Below are positions 1 to 11,450 of a DNA stretch of 64,000 nucleotides, piece by piece (the stretch's first letter is position 1; every line of letters starts with the position of its first letter). Source of the DNA: Prorocentrum cordatum (taxonomy: Eukaryota > Sar > Dinophyceae > Prorocentrales > Prorocentraceae); the NCBI GenBank assembly GCA_963575745.1, contig CAUYUJ010010391.1, forward strand, positions 199,781 through 263,780, written 5' to 3'. Both the position numbers and the translations under genes were made by a program. The notes below the pieces were generated by a model. That model did not search any database. It worked only from the letters and a program-made list of their open reading frames with translations, and was not told the origin of the DNA.

Positions 1-1430
1 GCGCCGAAACCAAAAGGTCGCCGAACTTGATAAGAACGCCGGAAACCAAACAAGGGACGAAAACCAATAGGGCGCCGACAACCAAAGGGTCGCCACGAAA
101 ACCACAGTGGCACCGACAACCAAAAGGGCACCGATAACCAAACCGGCGCCGAGAACCAAAGACGCGCCGAAAACCAGCGGGGCGCCGAAAACCACACGGG
201 CGCCGAGAGCCAACGGAGCGCCGAACAGTGACAGGGGCGCCGGAAACTAAAGGGGCCCCGAAAACCAAGCGGGCGCAGAAGACCAGAAGGAGGACGAAAG
301 CCAGAGGAGCGCCGAACACAAAAAAGCGCCGAAAACCAAAAGAATACCGAAAACCAACAAGGGCGCCGAAAACAAAGAGGGCGCCGAAAACCAAAGGTGC
401 GCCGAACACCCAAGGGGCGCAACAAAAACAAAAAGAGCACCGAAAACCCAAGAGGCGCCGAAAACCAACGATCCGCCGAGAACCAAAAGAGCGCGGAGAA
501 ACCGAAGGGGCGCCGATAACCACAAGGGCGCCGAAAACAAAAGGCGCGCCGAAAGCAACATAAGCTCCGAAGACGGACAGGGCGCCGAAAACAATGGCGC
601 CGAAAACCAAAGGGTCACCGAAAACCGCAGGAACGTCGAAAACCAAAGGGGCGCCGAAAACCAACGATCCGCCGAGAACCAAAAGAGCGCGGAGAAACCG
701 AAGGGGCGCCGATAACCACAAGGGCGCCGAAAACAAAAGGCGCGCCGAAAGCAACATAAGCTCCGAAGACGGACAGGGCGCCGAAAACAATGGCGCCGAA
801 AACCAAAGGGTCACCGAAAACCGCAGGAACGTCGAAAACCAAAGGGGCGCCGAAAACTAAAGGGGCGTCGAAAACCAACGACGCGCCGATAATTTAAAGG
901 ACGTCGATCGAAAGCCAAAGCGCGCCAAAAACCAAAGGCACGCCGAAAGCAGAAGGGCGCCGAAAACCAAAGGGTCGCCGAAATCCAACGATGCGCCGAT
1001 AACCAAAGGGACGTCGAACACCACGGGGCGCCAAAAACCATAGGCGAGCCGAAAGCATAGGGGGTCGAAAACCAAAGGGGCGCCGAAAACGAACGAACGC
1101 TGAAAACCAAGAGGGCGCCGAAAACTAAAGGGGCGCCGGAGATCGAAAAGGCGCTGAAAACCAAAAGGGCGCCGAAAACCAAAGGGGCGCTGGAACCCAA
1201 GAGGGCGCCGAAGACCAACGATGCGCCGAAAACCAAAAAGGTGCGCAGAAAATCGACAGGGGCGTCAAAAACCAAAGCAGCGCCGAAAACCACAGGAGCG
1301 CCGATTACCAAAGGAGCGTCGAAAACCAAAGGAGTGCCGAAAACCAAAAGGGCGCCAAAGGCCCAAGGGGCGGCGAAAACCAGCGAGGCGCCGAAAACCA
1401 AAGAGGAAACGTAGGGCCCTCCAGCTGGAA
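1..1430. repeat. 18-bp GC-rich minisatellite
   Basis: Degenerate tandem array of an 18-bp unit close to GCCGAAAACCAAAGGGGC, with variants GCCGATAACC and GTCGAAAACC. It starts at the window edge, so its true length is unknown. Several frames stay open only because the unit is a multiple of three, giving Lys/Arg/Pro-rich or Phe/Gly/Ala-rich translations. I see no reason to call these genes. Confidence 0.9.
465..856. repeat. Exact 196-bp tandem duplication inside the minisatellite
   Basis: The block at 465-660 recurs at 661-856 with no difference that I could see by eye, including its irregular units (GATCCGCCGAG, AACATAAGCTCC, AACAATGGCGCC). It is a recent segmental duplication of about eleven 18-bp units and shows that the array also grows in large steps. 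Confidence 0.85.
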
Positions 1431-1850
1431 AAGCCAACAGAAGGATGGGAGTGGGGGGCAGCTTCGGAAGCCCCCCTGCTTTGGAAAGGGGAGCTGGGCT
1501 TACTCGGGCCCCGAAAGACGGGGGGGGGGGGGGCTAGATTCCAAGCCCCATCCCCCTTTAGCCAGTGAGCCCCCAGCTACAACATCCAATTACGTAAAAG
1601 GAGGGGGGGTAGCTTCGGAAGCCCCACAACCCCATTTGAAAGGGGAGCCCGGGCTGAACCCGGGCCCCGAAAAGGGGGGGAGGGGGGTGGAGGGTAGCTT
1701 CCAAGCCCCCACCCCTTTAGCTAGGCCGCCCCCAACTAAAACATGCCCACAAAAAGGGGGTAGGGAAGGGTATATAGTTTCGGAAGCCCCCCCCGTTTCC
1801 AAGGGAGGGGGGGTGGAGGGTGGTAGCTTGAAGCTGGGCCCCCCATTATT
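1430..1850. repeat. About 155-bp tandem G-rich repeat, roughly three copies
   Basis: Units begin near 1456, 1609 and 1768 with GTAGCTTCGGAAGCCCC and then run through GGGCCCCGAAA plus a long G run. Each copy holds a perfect inverted repeat (GCTTCGGAAGC) and GGGG blocks able to form hairpins. No gene is seen. Confidence 0.75.
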
Positions 1851-2690
1851 GTTATGATAAGTGTGCCACGAGCGCGCTCTTCCCGACCACGGCTTTCACA
1901 GCAGGGCTCGAGCCAAACGATGTTTTCCGCAGCACAGGCAGCACCGAAGACCGAACGACGGAACACGAGCACCGCACGAGAACGAAACACACACTGCTTG
2001 GCTCGAGCCCTGTATCACAGCGTCCGTCCCCCCCGGCCCGCCTGAGCCCGCCACAAGTCACCGAGCTTCGCCCGCCCCGCGGGAGCGCGCTCGCGCACCT
2101 CCCCGCCCTCGCGCCGCCCCCCCGCGAGAAACGCGGCGCCCCAGACTGGACCGCGCGCAGGGCGCGAGCAGCGGTGCGCCTGCTGCGGGTGACCCAGCGC
2201 GCGCGCAGCCGTGCACGTCGCCGGCGCCGTTCGGAGCGGCAGGATGCGACGACGACGGTGACGATGACGGTGACGACGACGGCGGCGACGTCGACGACGG
2301 CAAGGTCGGGGATCTTCTGACCAGGGTCAGTCCAGACCTGGGCCAGTCAGGCCTTGCAGAGTCCTGCAAGATGCTGCGAGATCCTGCACCCAAGCCTGGG
2401 TCAATGCGAAGGATCCTGCAAGATCCTGCAGGATCCTGCGCCCAAGCCCTGGTCAATGCGACCCTGGCCCTGCAGGATCCTGCAAGATCCGGCGCTCTGG
2501 CTGACCCCCGTTTGCATTGAACCCCGTCTCAAGGCTCCCGACAACGACCCCCAGACCTGTCACTGGGTGTGTTCTGATTGGATTTCGACACAGATCCAGC
2601 CGCGGCCGCGGGGGCACCACTGAAGGTCCAAAAGGCCCGATATCCTCGCACCTCGACCTTTGGACGACGGCGGCTCCACCTCCTCCTCTC
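1851..2690. repeat. Gene-free GC-rich DNA with degenerate GATCCTGCAAGATCCTGC repeats
   Basis: At 2350-2515 the motif TGCAAGATCCTGCAGGATCC recurs at irregular spacing within units of about 50 bp. The rest (1851-2340) is GC-rich and includes CGACGG trinucleotide tracts (2245-2310). No credible coding signal. Confidence 0.6.
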
Positions 2691-3900
2691 CCTTCTCCAC
2701 TGCCCCCCCCCCTTCCTCCTCCTCCTCCTCCTCCTCCTCCTCCTCCTCCTCCTTCTCCTTCTCCCCCCCATATACCTCCTCCCCTTCCCGCGCGTCGACC
2801 TCGACGACGACGACGACTTCGGCGCAGAGGGCGGCGACGGCGACGACCACGGCGGCGACGAAGGCGACGACCACGGCGGCGACCACGGCCAAGACGACGG
2901 CGACGCCGGCGCCCGCGGCGAGGGCGACGACGGCAGCGGCGACGACGGCGAGAGCGGCCCTCGAGCGGCGGCGGCGGCGGCGGCGCTCCAGGCTCTGCGC
3001 GTCGCCCGGTGGGTTCGGGGCGCCCCTGCCCTGCGCCCGGCACCTCTCGAGCCGCCAGGCGCGGTCCTCCGCAGGGCGGGCGGCGCCTCCGCTCCTGCCC
3101 TGCGCCCTGCCTCCCCCGCCTCCTGCCCCTCCTCCCCCTCCTCCTCCTCCTCCTCCTCTTCCTCCTCCTCCTCCTCCTCCTCCCCTCCTCCTCCCACCAC
3201 CATCTTCTTCCGCCTCTTCCTACCCCCTCCCTCCTCCTCCTCCTCCTCCCTCCTCCTCCTCGTCCTCCTCCTCCTCCTCCTCCTCCCACCACCATCTTCT
3301 TCCGCCTCTTCCTACCCCCTCCCTCCTCCTCCTCCTCCTCCTCCTCCTCCTCCTCCTCCTCCTCCTTTATGACGTTGCGCGGACCTGGATCTGATGATCG
3401 TGGCGTTCTTCTTCCTCCTCCTCCCCTCCTCCTCCTCCTCCTCCTCCTCCTCCCTTCCTCCCCCGTTTTCCTCCTCCTTCTCCAGGCTCCCCCTCCTCTC
3501 CCTCCCTCCATCCTCCTCCCCCCTTTCCCTCCATCTTCCTCCTCCCATCGCCCTGCCCCCCTCCTCCTCCCCTGCCCCTGCCCCCTCCCCCTCCCTCCTT
3601 CTCCTCTTCTCCTCTCCTCCTCTTCTCCTAATCATCCTCCTCCCCTTTGCTCTTCCTCATCATTCTCTTCCTCCTCCTCCTCCTCCTCCTCTCCTCTTCC
3701 TCTTCCTCATCCCCTCCCTCCCTCCCCGCCTCCCTCCCTCACTGCTTCCTCTCCTCCTCCTTCTCCTCCTCCCCCCTCGTCTTCCTTCCCTCCTCCTTCC
3801 TCCTCCTCCTCCCCGTCCTCTTCTTCCTCCTCCTCCTCCTCCTCCTCCTCCTCCTCCTCCTGGGAGGCCCAATCCAGCCGCGGCCTTCCTCGGCGCACCC
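2690..3900. repeat. TCC/CTC polypyrimidine tracts around a CGACGG-rich island
   Basis: Long CTC/TCC microsatellite blocks (2700-2770, 3115-3370, 3410-3850) are separated by a trinucleotide island of CGACGGCGGCGACGA type (2795-2990). The island is open in several frames on both strands, as expected from composition. No gene supported. Confidence 0.85.
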
Positions 3901-5110
3901 GAAGGAGGGACCGTGGATGGACAAAAAGTGGAACCCTTGACACCGCGCCCCGCCCCCCCTAAAGTGGACCCCAAGCATTCGGCAGCACAGGCGTGAGAGG
4001 ACAAAAAAGGTGGACCCCCCAGGGCCTCCAGGAGGCCGAAGCCTACTTTGACATTGGGGGAGGGGAGGGGGGAGGAGGGGGGGGTGAACACGGGGGTCGA
4101 AGACGAAGGGGAGGAGGAGGAGTAGTAGGAGGAGGATGATGAGAAAGAGAAGGAAGATGGGGGCAGAAAAGGAGGACGAGGAGGAGGAGGAGGAGGAGGA
4201 GGAGGAGGAGGAGGAGGAGGAGGAGGGAGGAGGAGCTGCATCCAGAAGAGGGTGCCCGAAGAGGGGGTGGGGCGCATCGCGGCCCGGGGCATGGGCGTTG
4301 ACGAGGTCGGGCCAGGGAACGCGGAGAGATGACGAGGGGCCGTGATGGCTCGGAGATCTCGCGGCCTTGGCCATGAGATCACCTTGCGCGCCCCCGGCTC
4401 CTCCCGCTGTTTTCAAACCGGCCGCGGGAGCAAGACCCCCCCCCCCTTCCCTCCCCTCCACGCCCTCCTCGAGCCTGTCTCCTTCCAGCCTCCCTCCTAC
4501 TCGCTCGTCCTATGCTGCCTCCTTCTCTCCACCCTCTTCGCGTCCTCCCTCCCCTTCCACCCCTCTTCCTCATAAAAAGCTCCCCCTGCCGCCTCACCAG
4601 ATGTGTCCGTAAGCTGGACCACTCGCTTCCAAAATGCGGCTCTCGCCACGGCGCCGCGTACATTCTCGTTTCAACACTGTCATACGGTAAATAGGTGGAG
4701 GCCAGAGCATGTTGAATATGTGTTATTGCCTTCTCGCGGCGTCTTCAAGTTTTACAGTAATAAGAAGGAGGGCTAGTACTTTCTCAACATGCGGCTCTCG
4801 CTTGGGGCAACCTCAACTTCGGTGGCCCGAACTTCCAACTTCTGCAACAGCTAAGCGGATGGGAAACGAGTCATGTTCTGAATGAGTTTAAACATGCTGT
4901 AACACTTAAGCGGATGGATACTGAATCCTAATCAACACTGGATCTTCGCTGGACAAGCTCCGTGAATCTAATCATCGTGCCTCGCTGCGTTTCTCTAGCT
5001 ACACGGAGGGAGCCGGGGCCTCGCCTGAACGGCAGGCCCGCACGGCGTTCCTCCCTTCGGGGACGTCGCCCCCCGCCGTGGCAAAAAGGAATACCTGTAC
5101 GGACCGCTGA
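3901..5110. other. Mostly unrecognised DNA with a GGA tract and a family B fragment
   Basis: A GGA microsatellite lies at 4165-4226. At about 4622-4675 a lone stretch (AAAATGCGGCTCTCGCC then GCGCCGCG) matches the monomer of satellite family B (see 16900-18010). A second weak echo, CATGCGGCTCTCGC, is near 4789. The rest shows no gene or structured RNA that I can support. Confidence 0.5.
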
Positions 5111-5112
5111 CG

Positions 5113-5288
5113 AGGAGGAGGAGGGGGGGAGGAGGAGGAGGAGGAGGAGGAGGAGGAGGAGGAGGAGGAGGAGAGGAGAGAGGAGGGAGGAGGAAGAGGA
5201 GGAAGAGAAGGGAGGGGGAGGAGGAGGAGGAGGAGGAGGAGGAGGAGGAGGAGGAGGAGGAGGAGGAGGAGGAGGAGGAGGAGGAGGG
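5113..5288. repeat. GGA microsatellite
   Basis: Almost uninterrupted GGA repeats with a few GGAGAGGA interruptions. Confidence 0.95.
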
Positions 5289-5689
5289 GACTTCGGGCGG
5301 GAGGGTGAACTGCAGCATCGTTGACGCCTTCTCGGTTTCTTCTGGCCCTGCCCCCCGTTCCCCCTTCTCCACGCGCGCACGCGCGACCCCGCGCGTGCGG
5401 GAGCGGGGCGGGCGGACGCTGGCATGGCCGAGAAATTTTCACAAACTCCCCGGTGATTTACGGGAAGTGTCAGGCGGCTCCCTGAAAAAAAAAGGTTTTC
5501 GGAACTGTTTTTGTAAATTCCTGCGGTTTCGAGGTTTTTGTCATGCCTGTTGTTCGGGAACTATATGGCTGACTGACTGCCGAACCGACGAGAGTGAATC
5601 GGCCACCGGCGTTAGCAGACGGAAATATTTCCGGCGGCAAGGAAACGAACGGCGCAAACCCTTGCCCACAGCAGGCGGTCTTGAGTCTC

Positions 5690-5910
5690 AATGGTCGTGA
5701 TGGCGCAACCTCTGGTGAAACCAGTGGTGCGACATGTAGTCTCATAACCTATGGCGCAATCGACGGCACGACCCAGGGATCAGTTTACGGCGAAACCTAC
5801 GTATGGTGCAACCGGTGGCGCGATTGTGTGTAACTATTGGCGCAACCGATTGCGCGATCTGTGTCGCGACCTGTGGCGCCATCGATAATTCAACTGATCG
5901 TGATGGAACT
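5690..5910. repeat. Degenerate GGCGCAACC/GCGCGATC short-period array
   Basis: Motifs such as TGGCGCAACC, TGGTGCGAC, TGGCGCAATCG and TTGCGCGATC recur every 10-20 bp over about 200 bp. It resembles in style, though not in sequence, the 10-bp CGATCTCAC arrays of family C. The flanks (5290-5690 and 5910-6500) hold nothing I recognise. Confidence 0.55.
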
Positions 5911-6514
5911 GGCGCGCCATATTCTGAACCGTCCATGTGGAAGGGGACGAGGACGAAACGAGGGGTGAAGAGAAGCGTCGCAACCAACCGACCGACATCT
6001 TGCACGTGCGCCGGCAAAGCGAAACAAGTCACATTACGACTGACATGTGTACCAGGGTCAAAGCGAAGGGGAATATACAGAGACAGAGAACGAGGAGTGG
6101 GCAGTGTAATTAAACATCAAGCAGCGGTGAAAGCAAGAGGAAAGGGAAGGCTGGGGAGGGACCGAAAGAACAGAGAGGCCAAGCTAAGCGTCAAACAAAT
6201 GTGCGCCATTCGCCTGCAGTCTATCATGTCCCTGGAATGGAAGCCCAAGGGAAAAAACGCAGGCCCCGCCACGCCGCAACCAAGGCAACGAATCAATCAG
6301 CCCAACTGCCGCAGACTCTGCGAACGAAGTGGAGTGCACCCAGGTCCGTTGCTCAATCTCTGAACCTCAGTCTTCAATCCTGAGGGCTCTTAAGGGGGTC
6401 CCGACCCCTAGCTCTCAACTCTTCTTGGGCTCCCTGGCGTGCCCCGCGCGGTTCCTGTCGTGCCTCCCTGGGCTCGTCGCGTTTTCCCGCATGGCTTGTT
6501 CATTCGGGGTCAAG

Positions 6515-7135
6515 AGGGCCCCAAGACGGGCCACGAGCGCCCCACGAGGCCCCCCAGACGGTTCAAGAGGGCCCCGAATCACCGCACGGTCGGTCCAAGA
6601 TGCAATAGATGGCCCCGAGACGGCCCAAGAAACCTTCGAGGCGCCCAAAGAGCCAAAGAGAGTTTGAACGTGTGGTTCCAAGGCATGATTGCTAATAGCC
6701 AAGTGTCGCACATGAGTGGCGAGTAGCTGGATGGTGATGGAGGAGAAAAGGGCCCTTTTCTTCCACCAACACCGCATATCAAATGCAGGCAGCGCCGCCT
6801 ACAATAGCAGGTCGGGCGGCGCTGCGTTGAACCAAGACGGCAGCGGTATCAGGCAAACTTATGTCCCCCCTTGGGTCATACCCTCAAGGTAAGCGTGCCC
6901 CAAGAGGGTCCCGAGAGGCCAACATAACTGATTCCCCGTAGGTTGTCCATGTTCTTGGGGTCCTCGAAGTTTCGAGCTTCCGCCGCTTCAAGACGGCTCC
7001 TAGACAACCCCAAAGGCGCCCAAGACGGCCAAAGCGAGCCCAAAGACAGCCCCAAGACAGACCGATGAGGGGGAACACGAACCATAAATCCGAGTCTTCC
7101 GTCCCACAGGGCCCCCATGAGGGCCAAAGGATACC
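6515..7135. repeat. Degenerate GGCCCCAAGACGG-type interspersed motif
   Basis: Short phrases of the form GGCCCCNAGACGGNCCAAGAGG recur irregularly. The same phrase set dominates 12560-12720, 12900-13290, 15830-15950, 16150-16260 and 50700-51000. It looks like an old, heavily mutated short tandem repeat scattered in the region. No coding evidence. Confidence 0.5.
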
Positions 7136-7139
7136 CCAA

Positions 7140-7350
7140 GAGGCCCCCTCCCTCCCTCCCTCCCGCCTCCCTCCTTCCTCCTCCCTTCCTCTCTCCTCCC
7201 TCCCTCCCTCCTCCCTCTTCTCTCTCTCCTCCCTCCCCCCCTCCCTCCTCCCTCCCTCCCTCCTCCCTCCTCACTTTTCCCTCTCTCTCCTCCCTCCTCC
7301 CTGCTCCCTTGTCCTCCCCCCTCCTCCTCTCCCTCCTCCTCCCCTCCTTC
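7140..7350. repeat. CCT/TCCC polypyrimidine tract
   Basis: Imperfect CCTCCCTCC repeats. They are followed at 7500-7665 by CGTCGTCG and GTCGTC trinucleotide repeats in otherwise anonymous GC-rich DNA up to 8280. Confidence 0.85.
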
Positions 7351-8334
7351 ATCTCGGCGATGTGGCTCAGCCTCTGGCCGTTCCGGAGCACCTCGGTGAC
7401 CCTGGTCACGGCGGAGGCCACCGCAGCGGTGCCGGCGGTCGTCGACATGCAGCGGGTCACGGCCTCCCCTCGGTGGAAGGCGGCGGCGGCTGCCGTAGGC
7501 AGCGACGCCGTCCACGGCGGCGGCGACGGTCTGCATCGTCGTCGTCGACGTCGTCGGCAACGCGCCGCCAGAGGCATCGTCGTCATCTTTGTCGTCTTCG
7601 TCGTCCTCGTCGCCGTCGGCGGAGGCATCGTCGTCGTCGTCGTCGTCGTCGTCGTGCACGGCGTCACCAGAGAGACAATACGCCCGAAGATGGTACGGCC
7701 GGACCAGGGACAGACGAGCACCCCACAAGAGCACGAGACCCTCCGCAGGCTCAAACGGAAGATACACAAGGGTCGGCGGCGAGCGAAGGGGGGGAAGTGA
7801 GAAGGAGAAGGCCCTTTCAGAAGTCGGAAGGGCTTCTCAGAAGCCCTCGGGCCTTCTGAGAAGTTTTCTGTGTCTTCGGGGACGGCTTAGAAAACTTCTC
7901 GAAGACCAGGGAACTTCCGAGCCTTCTGAGAAGGCCCGCCCCTCCGTGCTCCCCCCCCCTCCCGCTCGCCGCCGATTAGGGTACACTCCCCGAGCCGACC
8001 TCGATCTTACACCTCGGTCTAGCCGTGCGACAGAGCACTTAGGCACAATGCTCCACAGCGAGTGCTGTCCAGAACCGACTGCGTCCGCCGCTGGGCGGGC
8101 GACGCTCGTTTGAAATCTGGGCAGCGCCCGCGGCAGCATCGACGGCCAGCCCTGCTCGAAACGGGCAGGGCCTGCTGCTGGTCTTCGTGCCCATGCCTCC
8201 TGCCCCCACTTCGAGCGACGACGGAACCCTACACACGATGACGCAGCAACCTTACGCACCCGATGAAACCGATAGCACACGATGATGCAGCGAACTTACG
8301 CACCAGATGAAACCAACGATGAGGAGGATGAGGA

Positions 8335-8645
8335 GGATGAGGAGGAGGAGGAGGAGGAGGAGGAGGAGGAGGAGGAGGAGGAGGAGGAGGAGGAGGAGGG
8401 AGGAGGAGGAGGAGGAGGGAGGAGGAGGAGGAGGAGGAGGAGGAGGAGGAGGAGGAGGAGGAGGAGGAGGAGGAGGAGGAGGAGGAGGAGGAGGAGGAGG
8501 AGGAGGAGGAGGCGAGGAGGGAGGGGAGGAGGAGGAGGAGGAGGAGGAGGAGGAGGAGCGAGGAGCGAGGAGCGAGGAGCGAGGAGGAGGAGGAGGAGGA
8601 GGAGGAGGAGCGAGGAGGAGGAGGAGGAGGAGGAGGAGGAGGAGT
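8335..8645. repeat. GGA microsatellite, about 310 bp
   Basis: Long GGA tract with a GAGCGAGGAGCGAG interruption at 8555-8585. Confidence 0.95.
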
Positions 8646-8809
8646 CTGGACGTCAAGGTCCCGGTGCTACCTTGCGCTACCATCTTTGGGCCCTGCGCAT
8701 GACGACGCGGCGACCTCGCGCAGCAGCTCGCGCGGGCCGCCGGAGCGCACGCCGAACCGGAGGCGCGGGCGCTGTGTGCGCGACCCTGCGCGGGCAGCTT
8801 GCGCCTCGG

Positions 8810-9197
8810 GTCGGGCCCGTCCCGCTGCAGGCGGATTCTGGACGACGAAGTGAAGAGCAGGCCAAACATATCCAGACACAGTCAAATAAATAGTCGAAGC
8901 ATCGTCCCTAAACAGCTTACGCCTCAGGTCGGGCATGTGCCCCTACAGGCGGATTGTGGACGACAGGTGAAGAACAGGCCAAACATATCCAGACACAGTC
9001 AAGAAATAGTCGAAGCATCGTCCCCAAACAGCTTACGCCTCAGGTCGGGCATGTCCCCCTACAGGCGGATTGTGGACGACAAGTGAAGAACAGGCCAGAC
9101 ATATCCAAACACAGTCAAGACGTAGCCGAAACATCGTCCCCAAACCATCTTCTGACCACTCTGATTGAAATACCTCCTGTAGATGGACACGCCCGAC
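8810..9197. mobile_element. M1-type inverted-repeat element with three tandem left ends
   Basis: Left-end sequence GTCGGGC...CTACAGGCGGATT occurs three times, starting at 8810, 8928 and 9044 (spacing 118 and 116 bp), each followed by ACAGGCCAAACATATCCA or a close variant. A single inverted end, CCTCCTGTAGATGGACACG then CCCGAC, closes the block at 9197. The same end pair bounds the single-copy elements at 28841-28993, 29673-29827 and 45590-45727. This copy is therefore an internally amplified, non-coding inverted-repeat element. Confidence 0.75.
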
Positions 9198-9284
9198 TTG
9201 CACCTGCGCGCCGATGTCGGCGCAGGCGATCCCGTTTTTGTTGCGTCGCTCGTTTCCCCAGCAATGCCAAGGGGGGCGGAGGAG

Positions 9285-9690
9285 GAGGAGAAGGAGGAAG
9301 AGGAGGAGGAGAGGAGGAGGAGGAGGAGGAGGAGAAGGAGGAGGAGGCGGAGGAGGCTCACCACTGGAGGGACCGCCCCCTCCTCCAGGCAGCGGGCTCC
9401 CCCCTGGCCACCCCAGGAGCCCCACTGGACGCACAGAGACGCCCCCCCAAAAACGACCAACCCCTCCTCGATCCTCGATCCTCCCTCCCCCTCGATCCTC
9501 CATGCCCACCCCCAAAACGACCGACACCGCCTGAATCCTCGATCCTCCCTCCCCCTCGATCCTCCATGTCCAGCCCCAAAAACGACCAACGCCTCCTCGA
9601 TCCTCCCTCCACTCGATCCTCCATGTCCAGCCCCAAAAACGACCAACACCTCCTCGATCCTCGATCCTCCCTCCCCCCCTCGAGCCTCCA
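9285..9690. repeat. GGA tract followed by a 57-70 bp minisatellite
   Basis: GGA-rich at 9285-9360. Then about four units carry CCCCAAAAACGACCAACNCC and CTCGATCCTCCATG, with ACGACC positions near 9455, 9525, 9582 and 9639. No gene. Confidence 0.75.
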
Positions 9691-9759
9691 CTCCCGAGAG
9701 GAATGGCGACCCCCCCTTGGCACAGCCCGAATCTCGGCCCTCCGGAGGCGACGACTGGG

Positions 9760-9885
9760 GCGCCGCTGCATCGCCAGTCGCCGAGGCATCGGCGACGTCG
9801 GCGCGGAGAGAAGCGGGCTCCACACCGAGCCGCATCGCTGGTGCACAGGCGATGCGGCGCGACCCTTCGAGACCCCAGCTGCTCG
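9760..9885. mobile_element. Partial copy of the CATCGGCGATG element (M3)
   Basis: Shares the internal phrase GGGCTCCACACCGAGCCGCATCGC-like DNA and the right-end phrase GGCGATGCGGCGCGA with the full copy at 10543-10778. The left terminal repeat is missing or too diverged to see. Confidence 0.55.
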
Positions 9886-9944
9886 GACCCTCGAGAGGAT
9901 GGACAGACTTCCCGTTTGCAAAGCGCCCTTTTTGCAGGGGCCCA

Positions 9945-10110
9945 GGGGGCACAGAAAGAAATACACACACAAATCCCGGGGTCCCCCATATTTTTCTATA
10001 TTCTCTGGGTTTCTGTCTTCCCCCCCATTTTCCATATTTTCGCGTATTTTCCTGGGGATCGACGACTCGTTGTGTCTGTGTGTGTTTCTTCCCTCCTGAC
10101 TTTTGTGAAG
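9945..10110 (+). mobile_element. About 165-bp dispersed element M5, copy 1
   Basis: Begins near a CAGGGGGCACAGAAAG block with ACACACAAA, runs through TTTTCCATATTTTCG and GTATTTTCCTGGGGATCGAC, and ends TGTGTCTGTGTGTG then TTTCTTCCCTCCTGA. Two further copies at 10965-11135 and 18596-18755 keep the same order. AT-rich compared with its surroundings and non-coding. Confidence 0.8.
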
Positions 10111-10377
10111 CTGGCAGGGGCACTCCACGGGTGCGAGCGGTACCACATCCCGAACGCACGCGGGCGGAATAGCAAACCGACGTCCGTTCGCCGTTCGCCG
10201 AATGTATTTGGCAGAACACACGTCGTTCAGCAAACCGATTGGGGGCTGCACCGGCGCACTCGAATGCTGCTGTCGAACGACCAGGTGCAGATTTCCTCAG
10301 CCGACTCGTCTGCGAGGGCGTTCTCTCAATACCCCCATTTGGAGGTCTTGGACATTTCAGCCCTCCGGAAGACTGGC

Positions 10378-10500
10378 CGTCACTCGGACGTCCATTCCCC
10401 GGTCCATGTTATGATCCCGTGCTGGCTATTTTGGCTCGACGATCCAGGATGCTCCTCGAGGGTCCTCGCCGAGAAAAACATGCGCACATCCGAGCGATGC
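10378..10500. mobile_element. M4 inverted-repeat element, copy 1
   Basis: Inverted ends CACTCGGACG at the left and CATCCGAGCGATG at the right bound about 120 bp that aligns with the copy at 28130-28260 (shared AGGATGCTCCTCGAGGGTCC versus AGGATGCTACTCGATGGTCC). Flanking phrases GGAGGTCTTGGACAT and GGAGGTCTGGAACAT on the two sides are near-identical direct repeats. Confidence 0.65.
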
Positions 10501-10542
10501 CAAGAATCACATTGGGAGGTCTGGAACATGTCTGGAGGCCTT

Positions 10543-10778
10543 CTAGATGGGGTCGCAGTAGATGGGGTCGGAGGATCGCGCCGCATCGCCGATACATCGG
10601 CCATGCATCGGCGATGCATCGGCGATGCATCGGCGATGCACCGGCGATGCGTCGTCGACGTCGGCGATGCATCGGCGACGTCGACGTGAAGCAAGTCGGG
10701 CTCCACATCGAGCCCCATCGCCGATGCATCGGCGATGCGGCGCGATCCTCCGACCCCATCCACTCCGACCCCATCTGG
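10543..10778. mobile_element. M3 inverted-repeat element built on CATCGGCGATG palindromes
   Basis: Left end CTAGATGGGGTCG then GGTCGGAGGATCGCGCCG. The right end is its inverse, CGGCGCGATCCTCCGACC then CCCCATCTGG. Between them the palindrome CATCGGCGATG (or CGATGCATCG) recurs many times. A second full copy lies at 29127-29320 and a partial one at 9760-9885. It is non-coding and could fold into a long cruciform. Confidence 0.75.
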
Positions 10779-10964
10779 GAAGCCCAAAGAAAAGCCTGGG
10801 GGGAAAGGCCCGCAACGCTGGGCCCCACCCCAGGGTCCTCCCGCCGCTTTGTCCGACCTTGCACTGCGCCCAACGCAACGACCGCGTTGTCCACCGACGC
10901 ATCCACCCCGGAAGTGTCTATGGACGCCACGGCACCCAATGTGTCCACAGACGCCTGTGAAGGG

Positions 10965-11135
10965 GCCCTGGGACACACAAATAAATAGACACAAATAAAA
11001 GGACTCCAAATATGTTCCCATAGTTTCTGGGTTTTTGCCCCCCCCTCCCCCCCCACCCCACTTCCCATAATTTCGCATATTTTCCTGGGAATCGACGATT
11101 CATTGTGTCTGTGTGTTTTTTCCCCTCCTGAGCCT
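10965..11135 (+). mobile_element. Dispersed element M5, copy 2
   Basis: GGGACACACAAATAAATAG at the start, TTTCGCATATTTTCCTGGG inside and TGTGTCTGTGTG near the end, in the same order as the copies at 9945-10110 and 18596-18755. Confidence 0.85.
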
Positions 11136-11239
11136 GTGGCTAGAACGTAAGAGCGGTGTTTGACATCGACCACGTCTGGGAAGCCTAGAATGCCATGCCC
11201 TCCGGAAGAGGAGGATCTGGGCGCCGTGGCCCGGGCCCA

Positions 11240-11450
11240 TGGGAGGCAGCGGCGGGAGGTGCGGCGGCGGCTGCGGCGGCGGCAGGCCGGGTGCGACGGG
11301 ACGGGGGGTGCCCCCGCGCCAGGCCATGTCCGCCGCGTCGTCGTCGTGGGCGTCGGCGTCGCCGTCGGCGTCGTCGTCGACGTCGGCGTCGGCGTCGGCG
11401 TCGGCGCCGTCGTCGGCGGCGGCGGCGGAAGCCGTCGGCGAGGGTTCGGC
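11240..11450. repeat. GGC and GTC trinucleotide repeats
   Basis: GGCGGC runs pass into CGTCGTCG and GTCGGCGTCG runs. Poly-Arg, poly-Val and poly-Ser frames follow from the repeat. Flanks 11136-11240 and 11450-11790 hold nothing recognisable. Confidence 0.8.

Noticed and set aside
2517-3960. Plus-strand frame of nearly 500 codons rich in Pro, Arg and Ser.
   Set aside because: It consists of TCC and CGACGG repeats; no unique domain, and the other strand is equally open.
10428-10445. GCTATTTTGGCTCGACG resembles the end of the dinoflagellate spliced leader (ATTTTGGCTCAAG).
   Set aside because: It lies inside the M4 element, and the other copy of that element (28130-28260) has a different sequence at this place (TCTGTTTTTGCGGTTCGACG). 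Only about 10 nt match, so it is coincidence.
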